Part shown: one piece after another, positions 1-8,247 of the stretch
How the letters are laid out: each line of letters starts with the position of its first letter
Position numbering within the stretch: position 1 is the stretch's first letter
Assembly: GCA_016870195.1 (NCBI GenBank)
Contig: VGCC01000005.1
Coordinates: 83,126 to 115,174, forward strand
DNA length: 32,049 nucleotides
Source: Actinomycetota bacterium
GTDB lineage: Bacteria > Actinomycetota > Actinomycetes > S36-B12
Reading direction: 5' to 3'
Made by a program: the position numbers and the translations under genes
Notes under the pieces: model-generated
The model's database searches: none
What the model was told of the DNA's origin: nothing
The model's input: only the letters and a program-made list of their open reading frames with translations

Positions 1-1112
1 TCGAAGCAAATGAGATCACCGACGACGGCGCCGGCAACCGGGAAGAGGCCAGGTTCGTCTCCAGGTGCGAAGTCGCGACGTACTCGGTCAAGGCGATCGA
101 TGCGTGACGCGATCAGCGACCGCAAGGGAATGAACTCCCCGAAGGGCACGAGCCGCTGCTTGACGTACACCTGTTCGGGTCCTGATGATGGCTGCCACAG
201 AATCGCGACGTTCGCCCGGAGGGTGGGATCCTCGGGGTCGTCCATGATCGCGCCGACGAGAAGCGGTGTTCCCACTGCGTCCGTGGCCTCCTCGATCGTT
301 CGTGCCGCCTCCACGTCCTGGAATGGATCGAAGTCCACGGAGTTCTCTGGCCAGAGCACGAGATCCGGGCGGGGCGTCTGGCCTGCAGCGACGTCGGACC
401 CCAGTTCGAGGGTGACGGCGGCATGGCTCGCCAACACCTCGCGCCGCACGTCCCGCTCCCCCAGGCCCGTTTGTGGGGTACCTCCCTGGATCAAGGCCAC
501 CCGGAGCGATCCGGTGCTGGGCAGCTCTGGTCCCGGCGCGACCCCGACCAGGATCAGGAGGGCGAAAGCCGCAGCCGCAGGCACCGCAGTGCGCCGCCAG
601 GTGTCCGCCCGGCCTGCCTGAGCGAGGAGCGCACCGATCACCGCCACGAGAAAGGCGACTCCGACGGCTCCAGTCCATGCCGCGAAACCTCCCACGGGAG
701 AGGACGATTGAGAGAACGCTAGGCGCCCCCAGGTGAACCCGAGAATGGGAAGGTTTTCCCGGATCACCTCCATGGCAACCCACGCGGCCCCCACCCAGAC
801 CGGCGCCAGAGGCAGTCGCGTAAGGCGTGATGTCGCCCACCCGAGCAGCCCGACCCAGAGTGCGCAGAAGACACTTGCGGCGAGCCAGGCGTCCGTGCCG
901 ATCACTCGCAGCCACGGCATCAGGCTGAGGAAAAACGTAAGGCCGAATACCAGTCCCATGAAGAAGGCGCGAACGCCGCATGACCTCCACTGAACCCACG
1001 TGATGACGGCCACGGCGATGGGGGCAAGGAACCACACGTTGAGGTTGGGGAACGATGCGGTGAGCAGAAGTCCGGCAATCACGGACAATGCGATATCGCG
1101 GACGAGTCTCAC
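1..1112 (-). CDS. lnt: Apolipoprotein N-acyltransferase, 3' part cut by window edge
   Basis: Integral membrane enzyme that N-acylates the diacylglyceryl-cysteine of lipoproteins. About 370 residues are visible; the family is usually 500 or more. The N-terminal 190 or so residues are hydrophobic membrane segments, followed by a nitrilase-like domain. All three expected catalytic residues can be seen: Glu256 in LWPENS, Lys318 in YVKQRLVPFGE, and Cys369 in GDLICF, which falls at bases 6-8, right at the window edge. The GTG start at 1112 shares a GTGA overlap with the stop of the upstream amidohydrolase gene, so translation is probably coupled. The gene reads leftwards out of the window. The nitrilase motifs make the family secure. 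A fusion with a C-terminal dolichol-phosphate mannosyltransferase domain, as in M. tuberculosis Ppm1, cannot be excluded because the end is missing. Confidence 0.9.
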   Translation of the reverse strand, partial: MRLVRDIALSVIAGLLLTASFPNLNVWFLAPIAVAVITWVQWRSCGVRAFFMGLVFGLTFFLSLMPWLRVIGTDAWLAASVFCALWVGLLGWATSRLTRLPLAPVWVGAAWVAMEVIRENLPILGFTWGRLAFSQSSSPVGGFAAWTGAVGVAFLVAVIGALLAQAGRADTWRRTAVPAAAAFALLILVGVAPGPELPSTGSLRVALIQGGTPQTGLGERDVRREVLASHAAVTLELGSDVAAGQTPRPDLVLWPENSVDFDPFQDVEAARTIEEATDAVGTPLLVGAIMDDPEDPTLRANVAILWQPSSGPEQVYVKQRLVPFGEFIPLRSLIASRIDRLDRVRRDFAPGDEPGLFPVAGAVVGDLICF

Positions 1113-2623
1113 GTGACGCCGTCCTGTGCGTAGCTGCACCCACCCGCCACCCAGGTGGCGACGCAGGCCGGATCGGAATCGACGTTGCGTGGGTCCCACA
1201 GGGCAAGGTGCGCGGGCCGACCAGGTGCGATCACGCCTGCGGCGTCGTCACCGATGGCACACCAGCCCGCACGCGAATGGGCATGTACGGCGTCGTCCTC
1301 ACTGATCCGCTCGTCGGGGTCGTGGTGCTGCATCGCCGCGCGCACCTGCGCCCAGGGCGACATTTCGGTGACCGGACAATCCGAACTGAAGGCGACAGTG
1401 CCCCCTGCGCGCAGTGCGGATCCCCATCGGTTCATGGTGTGGGCACGCGCTCTGCCGAGCCGCTGCTCGTACATCCCTCCGGTGCCTGACCACAGACCGT
1501 CGAACAGCGGCTGCATGCTCAAGATTACGCCGAGATCCGTCAAAGTTGCCAGTGCGCTCCCGCTGACCATCTCGGCATGCTCGAGGCGATGACGAAGGCG
1601 TCGAATCTGAGCGACGCCTACACGCTCGGAACTGATGCGGAATGCGTCGGTGACCAGATCACAGGCACGGTCACCGATCACGTGGAACCCGGCCTGGACG
1701 TCGGCGATCGTGCACTGGACGATGTGATCGACCACGTCGTCGAAGTCGACGTACAGCGCCCCGCGATTGTCGGGGTCATCGGAGTAGGGCTCATGAAGTG
1801 CAGCGGTCCGGGATCCGAGGGCTCCGTCGAGGAAGAGGTCGCCTCCAGCCCCCACAGCACCGAGCGCGCGGGCGCGATCGATACCCCCACTCGACGCGAG
1901 CTCCCCCCAGTACAGGAAGACACGTGGCCCGGGTTGGTCGAAGGACACTCGCAGTAGGTCCCGCGCATCGGATTCACCGCTGATGGTGGGACCGGCCATC
2001 TCATGCACCGCCACGATGCCGCGCCGTGACGCCTGGTCGAGGAAGGCCCGCTGAGCCCGTGTGCGCAGGTCCGGGGTGATCGAGCCCAGCGCCCGTCGCC
2101 GTGCCGCGCCGTGGGCATTCTGCGATACCAGGGGTGATCCGTGGGCGCATCCCGACAGCGTGCGAAGGTCTGGTTCTTCGGAAACGAGGGCACTGGACAC
2201 GAGTGCGGAATGGACGTCGACTCGTGACAGGTACACAGGTTCTCCAGCGGCGGCCGAATCAAGATCGGCCAGGGTCGGCAGTTTCGGCGTATGCCAGCGC
2301 GTCTCGTCCCAGCCATGTCCCAGGATCGGCTCCCCCGGGTGAGCGGATGCGGCGATGCGCACGCGCGCAAGGACCTCCTGCGCGGATGTCGTCTCGGTGA
2401 GGTCGAGACCGATCATCATCAGCCCGGTGTTCGTGGCATGCACGTGAGAGTCGACGAAGCCGGGAGTGACGACCAATCCGTGCCCATCGATTCGGACGTG
2501 AACATCCATCTCCCGGGCTGCATCGTCGGATCCGATCCACTCGATACCCGCTGGACCGAAGAGGATGCTGGTGGCACGGCTGTCAACGCCGTGGATCCGG
2601 GCACCGACGATCAGGGTGTTCAT
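1109..2623 (-). CDS. Amidohydrolase family protein (YtcJ-like)
   Basis: 504-residue metal-dependent hydrolase of the amidohydrolase_3/YtcJ type; the substrate is unknown. The early metal site is visible as GFVDSHVH (His60 and His62), followed by GWDETRW, the FLDGALGSRTAAL segment typical of this family, a GFHVIGDRACD motif, a RLEHAEM motif and a late FSSDCPV motif carrying the conserved Asp. The C-terminus APGRPAHLALWDPRN is the usual closing beta-sandwich strand. The frame stays open further upstream, but ATG at 2623 is preferred because it lies 11 bases after the pepQ stop and leads into MNTLIVGARIHG, a typical family N-terminus. No clear ribosome binding site is seen. It is downstream of pepQ and coupled to lnt, so probably part of a three-gene operon. 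It could be annotated as an imidazolonepropionase-like or formamidase-like protein; the sequence does not decide. Confidence 0.88.
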   Translation of the reverse strand: MNTLIVGARIHGVDSRATSILFGPAGIEWIGSDDAAREMDVHVRIDGHGLVVTPGFVDSHVHATNTGLMMIGLDLTETTSAQEVLARVRIAASAHPGEPILGHGWDETRWHTPKLPTLADLDSAAAGEPVYLSRVDVHSALVSSALVSEEPDLRTLSGCAHGSPLVSQNAHGAARRRALGSITPDLRTRAQRAFLDQASRRGIVAVHEMAGPTISGESDARDLLRVSFDQPGPRVFLYWGELASSGGIDRARALGAVGAGGDLFLDGALGSRTAALHEPYSDDPDNRGALYVDFDDVVDHIVQCTIADVQAGFHVIGDRACDLVTDAFRISSERVGVAQIRRLRHRLEHAEMVSGSALATLTDLGVILSMQPLFDGLWSGTGGMYEQRLGRARAHTMNRWGSALRAGGTVAFSSDCPVTEMSPWAQVRAAMQHHDPDERISEDDAVHAHSRAGWCAIGDDAAGVIAPGRPAHLALWDPRNVDSDPACVATWVAGGCSYAQDGVT

Positions 2624-2634
2624 CGCATCGCTGA

Positions 2635-3714
2635 TCAGATGACACACAATTCGCGGGAGACCGTGTTCATGCGCACTGCACCATGCTCGTCGCACACCAC
2701 GATGTCCTCGATCCGCGCACCGAAGCGACCCTCCAGGTAGAACCCCGGCTCGATGCTGAAGGCCATACCCGGCACGAGGAGTGTCGTATTTCCGGCGACG
2801 ATGTAGGGATCCTCGTGGGACTCCACACCGATGCCGTGTCCGGTGCGATGGATGAAGGCCTCTCCGAGGCCGGCTTCGGTGAGGTGCGTGCGGGCCACCG
2901 CATCGATTGCCTCGCAGGGGACTCCTGGAGCAACCGCCGCAACGGCTCGCTCCTGCGCCTCGAGCAGGGCGCTGTAGTGCTCCACATATTCGACGGGAGC
3001 AGCTCCGATCACATACACCCGCGTGCAGTCACTGCAGTAGCCGCTCGGCATCGTGCCGCCGATATCGATAACGATGGGATCTCCGCGTTCGATCACCCGA
3101 TCGGAGACGGAATGGTGGGGACTCGCACCGTTGGGTCCCGACGCCACGATGACGAAGTCCACTCGGCTGTGTCCCTCATCGAGGATCGCCTCGGCGATGT
3201 CACCGGCGACGTCACGTTCCGTACGCCCCGCGCGAAGGAAACCGGGGATTCGGCGATGGACGCGATCGATGGCCTCCCCCGCTTCCCGCAGGGCACGAAT
3301 CTCGTCATCGCCCTTGACGCTGCGCAATCCGGCTACGACCGGGGGTGCGGCCACGGTGGCATCCGGCCATTCTTTCTGAACGCGGAGAACCCGTGAGGCC
3401 CACATCTGTGGGTCGAGGGCGATAGACCGCGGGGCACCTACAGCGGAACGCACGAGGGCCCAGGGATCGTCGGTCTCACCCCATGACACGACGCGGCCGC
3501 CAGCACGCGCGAACGGCGTGCGCTCGGCCTCGGAGCGCTCCAATGCCGGAACGATGAGTGTGGCCTCGTCATCCGCGCGCGCTGCGAGCAGGGTGAGGCG
3601 CTCGAGCGGGACGGCGTCGTACCCAATGAGGTAGCGCAGGTCGGGGCCGGGACTCACGAAAAGGACGTCCATCCCGGATCCACGAAGCGCCGAAGCCAGC
3701 CGATCCAGGTGCAT
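2635..3714 (-). CDS. pepQ: Xaa-Pro dipeptidase/aminopeptidase, M24 family (PepQ/PepE-like)
   Basis: 359-residue cytosolic metallopeptidase expected to cleave X-Pro bonds. The N-terminal creatinase-like domain runs to about residue 130 and the pita-bread M24 catalytic domain fills the rest. All five dinuclear-metal ligands are present: Asp217 in VIDIGG, Asp229 in CSDCTR, His293 in TGHGIG, Glu322 in SIEPG and Glu336 in RIEDIV. Length and motifs fit the actinobacterial PepE/PepQ group (Rv2089c in M. tuberculosis), which also lies beside the 5'-3' exonuclease gene. The ATG start at 3714 is preceded by TACTCT and exactly six bases, so it probably gives a leaderless transcript. It is divergent from the exonuclease gene with 43 bases between starts and heads a likely operon with the amidohydrolase and lnt. 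Confidence 0.93.
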   Translation of the reverse strand: MHLDRLASALRGSGMDVLFVSPGPDLRYLIGYDAVPLERLTLLAARADDEATLIVPALERSEAERTPFARAGGRVVSWGETDDPWALVRSAVGAPRSIALDPQMWASRVLRVQKEWPDATVAAPPVVAGLRSVKGDDEIRALREAGEAIDRVHRRIPGFLRAGRTERDVAGDIAEAILDEGHSRVDFVIVASGPNGASPHHSVSDRVIERGDPIVIDIGGTMPSGYCSDCTRVYVIGAAPVEYVEHYSALLEAQERAVAAVAPGVPCEAIDAVARTHLTEAGLGEAFIHRTGHGIGVESHEDPYIVAGNTTLLVPGMAFSIEPGFYLEGRFGARIEDIVVCDEHGAVRMNTVSRELCVI

Positions 3715-3720
3715 GGCGCC

Positions 3721-3726
3721 AGAGTA
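3721..3726 (-). promoter_or_regulatory. -10 element for leaderless pepQ transcript
   Basis: TACTCT on the minus strand followed by six bases (GGCGCC) and then the pepQ ATG. This matches the TANNNT -10 consensus at the spacing that puts transcription start on the A of the start codon. No convincing -35 is seen. Confidence 0.6.
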
Positions 3727-3757
3727 CGAGTCCTAGCGACGCGTGCCACACTCGACC

Positions 3758-4687
3758 GTGCCCACTGCACCCCTACTCGTGCTGGACTCAGCCACGCTCT
3801 ACTACCGGTCGTACTTTGCCCTTCCCGAGTCGATGACCGCGCCTGATGGCCATCCGCACAACGCTGTGCGCGGCTTCCTGCAGACGCTGGCCCGGCTGAT
3901 CGATCGGTACCAGCCCGGTGGAGTCGTTGCGGCCTGGGATGTCGACTGGCGTCCTGATTGGCGAGTGGAGCTCATCCCCAGCTACAAGACCCATCGGCTT
4001 GCGACGGAGGAGGACCTCGAGGAGGAGGTCCCCGACACCCTCGGGCCCCAGATTGGTGCGATCGCCGACCTCCTTGAAGCGTGGGGAGTGCCTGTCCTCG
4101 GGGCAGAGGGAGCCGAGGCGGACGACGTCATCGGAACACTCGCGAAGTCCGGAAGTCGGTCGAATCCGATGATCGTGGTGACGAGTGATCGCGACCTACT
4201 CCAGGTGGTCTCCCCCGCAGTCTCACTCCTGCAGATGGCGAACGGCGGAATGGACCGGTGGGTGCTGCTCGATTCGCGCTTGATTGAGGAGCGCTATGGG
4301 ATCACACCCGAGCGCTACGTGGACTTCGCCGTGCTGCGCGGTGACCCTTCCGACGGGCTTCCTGGGGTGCGAGGTATTGGGGAGAAGACAGCGGCATCCC
4401 TGATCTCAGCCTTCGGCTCATTGGACGCGCTTCTCGACGCTGCCCGCACGGAACCTGTTCGCCCCTTGACCCCGAGGCTTGCCGCACTGCTCACAGACGG
4501 GAGTGAATACATCGAGGCTGCACGTGCGGTCGTCGCGGTTCGCCGCGATCTCGAGATTCCCCAGATCCCGATGACCCTGCCTAGTGTCGTGCACGAACCC
4601 GCGCGACTCGCCACACTCGCGGTGGAATGGGGTGTCGAGCGATTTGTCGACGAGGTGCTCGTCGCGGCTCACACGGTGCTGGAGTAG
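3758..4687 (+). CDS. Stand-alone 5'-3' exonuclease (PolA N-terminal type)
   Basis: About 309 residues, corresponding to the 5' nuclease domain of DNA polymerase I without the polymerase part; such proteins remove RNA primers or flaps. Visible motifs are LVLDSATLYYRS (first acidic residue), IPSYKTHR, EADDVIGTLA, VTSDRDLLQ and GDPSDGLPGVRGIGEKTA, the last being the helix-hairpin-helix DNA-binding loop. The order and spacing match the family (Rv2090 in M. tuberculosis). Start choice is open: GTG at 3758 lies close to the conserved LVLDSA strand and is preceded by CACACT and five bases, a weak -10; GTG at 3743 is in frame and adds five residues. No Shine-Dalgarno is seen for either. It is the only plus-strand gene in the left half, divergent from pepQ, and its last 19 bases overlap the end of helY. 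Confidence 0.92.
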   Translation: MPTAPLLVLDSATLYYRSYFALPESMTAPDGHPHNAVRGFLQTLARLIDRYQPGGVVAAWDVDWRPDWRVELIPSYKTHRLATEEDLEEEVPDTLGPQIGAIADLLEAWGVPVLGAEGAEADDVIGTLAKSGSRSNPMIVVTSDRDLLQVVSPAVSLLQMANGGMDRWVLLDSRLIEERYGITPERYVDFAVLRGDPSDGLPGVRGIGEKTAASLISAFGSLDALLDAARTEPVRPLTPRLAALLTDGSEYIEAARAVVAVRRDLEIPQIPMTLPSVVHEPARLATLAVEWGVERFVDEVLVAAHTVLE

Positions 4688-7341
4688 GCGACGACGCCGC
4701 GATCGAGCAGGCCCACCGCGCGACGTGCTCTCTCGGCCACCGGCTCATCCGCCACAGTCGCGATCTGGCCGAGCAGATCGATCACTTGGCGTGTCCAGCG
4801 CACGAAGTCTCCCGCGGTGACGTCATTGCGGGTCAGGATCGTTAGCAATGACGCCCCTTGGGCCCAGCGGTAGAGCGCCCACACCAGTCCTGGGTCTATT
4901 TCCCGGCCGGACGGGATTCCGTGGTCGTGCTCGACCTCGCGTAGGTGAGAGTCGATCTTGGCGATGCGATCGATCGCTTCCTCGATGGCGCCCTTCGGGA
5001 CCGACGCGACCTCGCCCTCGTCACTCCTACGTGGCTCGAACAGCAGACACGAGATGGTGGCCGCGAGCTCCTCCGGGCCCAGTGTGTCGAGGACTCCCCG
5101 TCGCAGGGTCTCGGCGACGAGCAGGTCCGCCTCGGTGTAGATCCGCCCCAGCAGGGTCCCCTGCACAGTCGCATGAACGGAGTCTCCGCTCCCCTCCAAG
5201 TAGCCCAGGGCGATCAGGAGATCGCAGATCCTGTCGAAGCGACGCCCCACCGACTTCGTCCGACGGGCGATGCGTCCGTTGAGGCTATCGATGGACCGTT
5301 GCGCGGCGTAGAAGCGTTCCGCCCACCGCGCGTGTGCCTCGCGATCGGTGCAGCCATGACATGGGTGACGTCGCAACTGTTCGCGCAATTCATCGGTGGC
5401 ATCGCGTGAAGTCTGGTGACGGGCAGGGTCGGGTGGCCCTGCGTCCCGGGCAACCTCGACGGCCCTCGAGGCCAGTTTCTTGCGCATGGCCACATCCCGG
5501 GTGCTGAATCCGCGGGGAACCTTGATCCGGCCAACGACCTGTACCGGGCGCCCGGTGTCGGCCACGCTGAGCTTGCGAACCTGGCGGTCACCTGTCACCA
5601 CCAACGGTCGCAGATCATCTCGTCTCGGTGTCCCGACAACGACTGCAGGCCCTGCGCGTTTTCCCGAGGCGATCACGACGACGTCTCCCACGGAGAGAGA
5701 CCGTAGGGATTCCTCTACTGCATCCCGGCGCTCCAGGGCCCGCCGTCGGCTGCCGTCCTTCTCGGCCCGGTTGAGCCGCTCCCGGATGCCCGCGTACTCC
5801 TCGAAATTCCCGAGGTGGCAGGTCATCTGGGGGCGATACCCGTCTTGCGCAGACTCCAGCCGACGGATCTCGGCGGCCAGACCCACCACGGCTTGGTCCG
5901 CCTGGAACTGGGCGAAGGAGGTCTCCAATATTTCGCGGGCACGCGCGCGTCCCATGCGCGTCACAAGGTTGATAGCCATGTTGTAGGACGGCACGAACGA
6001 GGATCGCAAGGGGTAGGTGCGCGTTGATGCGAGCCCCGCGAGGTTCTCTGGATCGAGGTCTCGTTGCCAGACGACCACGGCGTGGCCTTCGACATCGATC
6101 CCTCGCCTCCCCGCGCGTCCGGTGAGTTGGGTGTATTCCCCCGGCGTGATGTCGACGTGGGTTTCTCCATTCCATTTGACCAACCGCTCGAGAACGACCG
6201 TCCGAGCAGGCATGTTGATCCCGAGGGCGAGGGTCTCTGTTGCGAAGACCACCTTGATGAGTCCACGCTGGAAGAGGCGCTCTGTGATTTCCTTTTGCAC
6301 GGGAAGCATGCCCGCATGGTGGCTGGCCAGCCCGCGTTCCATCCCCTCGGCCCACTCCGCGAATCCGAGGGCGGCGAGATCCTCATCCGGTAATCCCAGT
6401 GTCTCCGACGCGATGACCATCCGGATCTGCTCGCGCTCCTCGGGCGTGGTGACACGGATCCCCGCGCGCAAGCACTGCTCAACAGCCTCATCGCACCCGG
6501 CCCGGCTGAACAGGAAGTAGATCGCTGGCAGGAGCGAGCGTTGCGCCAACTCCTGGACGATTTCGCTCCTCCAGGGAGTTCGGGGCCCGGTGCGGGGACG
6601 GCCCCGTCGATGTCGAGTCGGCTGATCCTCGCGACGCAATCTCAGAAGCTCGGGGTTCACCTTGCCGTCAGAGGTAAAGAGATCGTGGATCCGCTCACCG
6701 ACCATCACGTGCTGCCAGAGAGGAACGGGACGAAATTCATCCACGACGATGGCCGTGTGACCGCGAACTGTCTCAAGCCAAGCGCCGAATTCCTCGGCAT
6801 TACTCACCGTGGCACTGAGTGCGACGAGGGTCACGGACTGGCGCAGGTGGATGATCACCTCTTCCCAGACCGCGCCCCGAAATCGGTCCGCCAGATAGTG
6901 GACCTCATCCATCACGACGTACCCAAGGTTGCCCAGCGTCGTGGACTCGGCGTAGAGCATGTTGCGCAGAACCTCGGTGGTCATCACGACCACGGGAGCC
7001 TCTCCGTTGATGGAGTTGTCGCCCGTAAGGAGGCCCACGCGGTCGGATCCGTAGCGCTCCACCAACTCCTGGTACTTCTGGTTCGAAAGGGCCTTGATCG
7101 GAGTCGTGTAGAAGCACTTCGTCCCCGCCGCCAGCGCGAGGTAGATGGCGAATTCGCCTACAACGGTCTTTCCCGCGCCCGTGGGAGCTGCCACGAGAAC
7201 GGATGACCCGGACTCGAGCGCCTCACATGCCTGCCGCTGGAAGGGATCCAGCGCGAAGGGCAACTCGAGTTCGAACTCCGCAAGCAACCGAGAGCGTGCC
7301 CGCTCGCGCGCGGCGGCATAGCGCTCCGCCGGTGAGGCCAC
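4669..7341 (-). CDS. helY: Ski2/Mtr4-like DEVH-box RNA helicase
   Basis: 890-residue ATP-dependent helicase, close to the roughly 906 residues of mycobacterial HelY. RecA-like domain 1 holds the Walker A motif APTGAGKT (52-59), the TPIKALSNQK motif, the DEVH box at about 145-148 and the SAT motif at 176-178. RecA-like domain 2 holds ATETLALGINMPART and QLTGRAGRRGID. The C-terminal third, rich in arginine and helices, matches the DSHCT region of Ski2-type enzymes. Substrate and partners are not evident from the sequence; a role in RNA turnover is inferred from the family. The GTG start at 7341 is nine bases after the lipid kinase stop and carries TAGGGT plus six bases in front, so it probably has its own leaderless promoter. 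The 3' end overlaps the exonuclease gene tail to tail. Confidence 0.93.
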   Translation of the reverse strand: MASPAERYAAARERARSRLLAEFELELPFALDPFQRQACEALESGSSVLVAAPTGAGKTVVGEFAIYLALAAGTKCFYTTPIKALSNQKYQELVERYGSDRVGLLTGDNSINGEAPVVVMTTEVLRNMLYAESTTLGNLGYVVMDEVHYLADRFRGAVWEEVIIHLRQSVTLVALSATVSNAEEFGAWLETVRGHTAIVVDEFRPVPLWQHVMVGERIHDLFTSDGKVNPELLRLRREDQPTRHRRGRPRTGPRTPWRSEIVQELAQRSLLPAIYFLFSRAGCDEAVEQCLRAGIRVTTPEEREQIRMVIASETLGLPDEDLAALGFAEWAEGMERGLASHHAGMLPVQKEITERLFQRGLIKVVFATETLALGINMPARTVVLERLVKWNGETHVDITPGEYTQLTGRAGRRGIDVEGHAVVVWQRDLDPENLAGLASTRTYPLRSSFVPSYNMAINLVTRMGRARAREILETSFAQFQADQAVVGLAAEIRRLESAQDGYRPQMTCHLGNFEEYAGIRERLNRAEKDGSRRRALERRDAVEESLRSLSVGDVVVIASGKRAGPAVVVGTPRRDDLRPLVVTGDRQVRKLSVADTGRPVQVVGRIKVPRGFSTRDVAMRKKLASRAVEVARDAGPPDPARHQTSRDATDELREQLRRHPCHGCTDREAHARWAERFYAAQRSIDSLNGRIARRTKSVGRRFDRICDLLIALGYLEGSGDSVHATVQGTLLGRIYTEADLLVAETLRRGVLDTLGPEELAATISCLLFEPRRSDEGEVASVPKGAIEEAIDRIAKIDSHLREVEHDHGIPSGREIDPGLVWALYRWAQGASLLTILTRNDVTAGDFVRWTRQVIDLLGQIATVADEPVAERARRAVGLLDRGVVAYSSTV

Positions 7342-7347
7342 GATCGG

Positions 7348-7353
7348 ACCCTA
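7348..7353 (-). promoter_or_regulatory. -10 element for leaderless helY transcript
   Basis: TAGGGT on the minus strand, then CCGATC, then the helY GTG. The first three bases of the hexamer are also the TAG stop codon of the upstream lipid kinase gene. Same hexamer and spacing as before trmI, the recB-like gene and the lipoprotein FKBP gene. Confidence 0.6.
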
Positions 7354-8247
7354 TGCGACCGGGGAAGCACAGACACGCAGCGCGCCGGGCAGGGATCGGA
7401 CAGAGACGGGAAGGTCACCGAGGTACTCCCCGTCACACATCACCGGCGCCTCATCCCCTTCGACGTCGATCGCACGCGTGCTCCACGTGGACACCTCCGG
7501 TCGGTGGACGTGAGCCCCGGAGTACACAAGGGGGAAAAGGCCGACGAGGCGAAGACGGCCCACTTCTCCGACCAAGGTCACGTCCAGGAGCCCGTCGGTG
7601 ACGCTCGCGTGGGGGCTGATCCGCATGCCTCCTCCGTAGATCCCACCGTTGGCGATGGCCAGGATGACTCCCCTGTCCTGCCACGTCGTGTCGCCCTGGG
7701 TGATCCGCCAGGTGCGCGCGCGTAACGCGGGCAGCTCGCTGAGAAGTGCCGCCACGTAGCGAGCCTGGCTGGGCCCTCGCGTGATCCCATTTGCCCGGAG
7801 GTTCACGACGGAGTCGAAGCCGGTTGTGCAGACAGCCAGGTAGAAGCGCTCCGAGTTCTCAGACTTTGCGCATCCGACATCGACTAACCGGGGGGAGCCA
7901 CTGAGAAGGCGGCGAACAACGGAACGCACCGGGTCTGGTTCGTGTCCATGAAGCGCCGCGTGGATGTCGTTGCCGGTCCCCGTGGCGAGGATGTCGAATA
8001 CGGCATCCCCCCGCATGACCCCCTGCAGGGTCCAGTGCACGGTTCCGTCACCCCCACACGCAACCACGCACGTGCCCGGACGTGCGGCACGTTCGGCGAT
8101 CTCGGCCGCAGCCGGGCCGGATGTGGGCACGTGGATTCCACAGGCCACTCCAGCATCGGTGAGCAATCTCGCCGCTTCCGCTGCCCGCGTGGATGCGCGA
8201 CCCTTCCCCGCACGCGGGTTGACGATGAAGTCGACTCTCTGGATCAC
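7351..8247 (-). CDS. Diacylglycerol kinase family lipid kinase
   Basis: 298-residue soluble lipid kinase of the DagK/LCB5/YegS family, which phosphorylates diacylglycerol or a related lipid at the membrane. Visible are the N-terminal FIVNPRAGKG strand and loop, the nucleotide-binding GGDGTVH motif at 65-71 and the GTGND motif at 90-94. A later IANGGIYGGGMRISP segment and the C-terminal MCDGEYLGDLPV segment are characteristic of the second, beta-rich domain. GTG at 8247 overlaps the tatC stop as GTGA, so it is translationally coupled to tatC. No functional link with Tat is known to me. The substrate could be another lipid, since the family is not resolved by motif. Confidence 0.92.
   Translation of the reverse strand: MIQRVDFIVNPRAGKGRASTRAAEAARLLTDAGVACGIHVPTSGPAAAEIAERAARPGTCVVACGGDGTVHWTLQGVMRGDAVFDILATGTGNDIHAALHGHEPDPVRSVVRRLLSGSPRLVDVGCAKSENSERFYLAVCTTGFDSVVNLRANGITRGPSQARYVAALLSELPALRARTWRITQGDTTWQDRGVILAIANGGIYGGGMRISPHASVTDGLLDVTLVGEVGRLRLVGLFPLVYSGAHVHRPEVSTWSTRAIDVEGDEAPVMCDGEYLGDLPVSVRSLPGALRVCASPVA

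Noticed and set aside
88-1206. A 372-codon open frame on the minus strand covering most of lnt.
   Set aside because: It is in a different frame from lnt, is rich in Arg/Gly/Pro, shows no family motif, and lnt motifs occur in the correct frame throughout. It is a GC-rich shadow.
3747-3752. CACACT five bases before GTG 3758 of the exonuclease gene, as another leaderless promoter.
   Set aside because: It lacks the first T and the spacing is five, not six. It was used only as weak support for the start and not annotated as a promoter.
4006-4031. A GGAGGAGG-rich inverted repeat inside the exonuclease gene.
   Set aside because: It is explained by codons for an acidic run (EEDLEEEVPD) and is not at a gene boundary.
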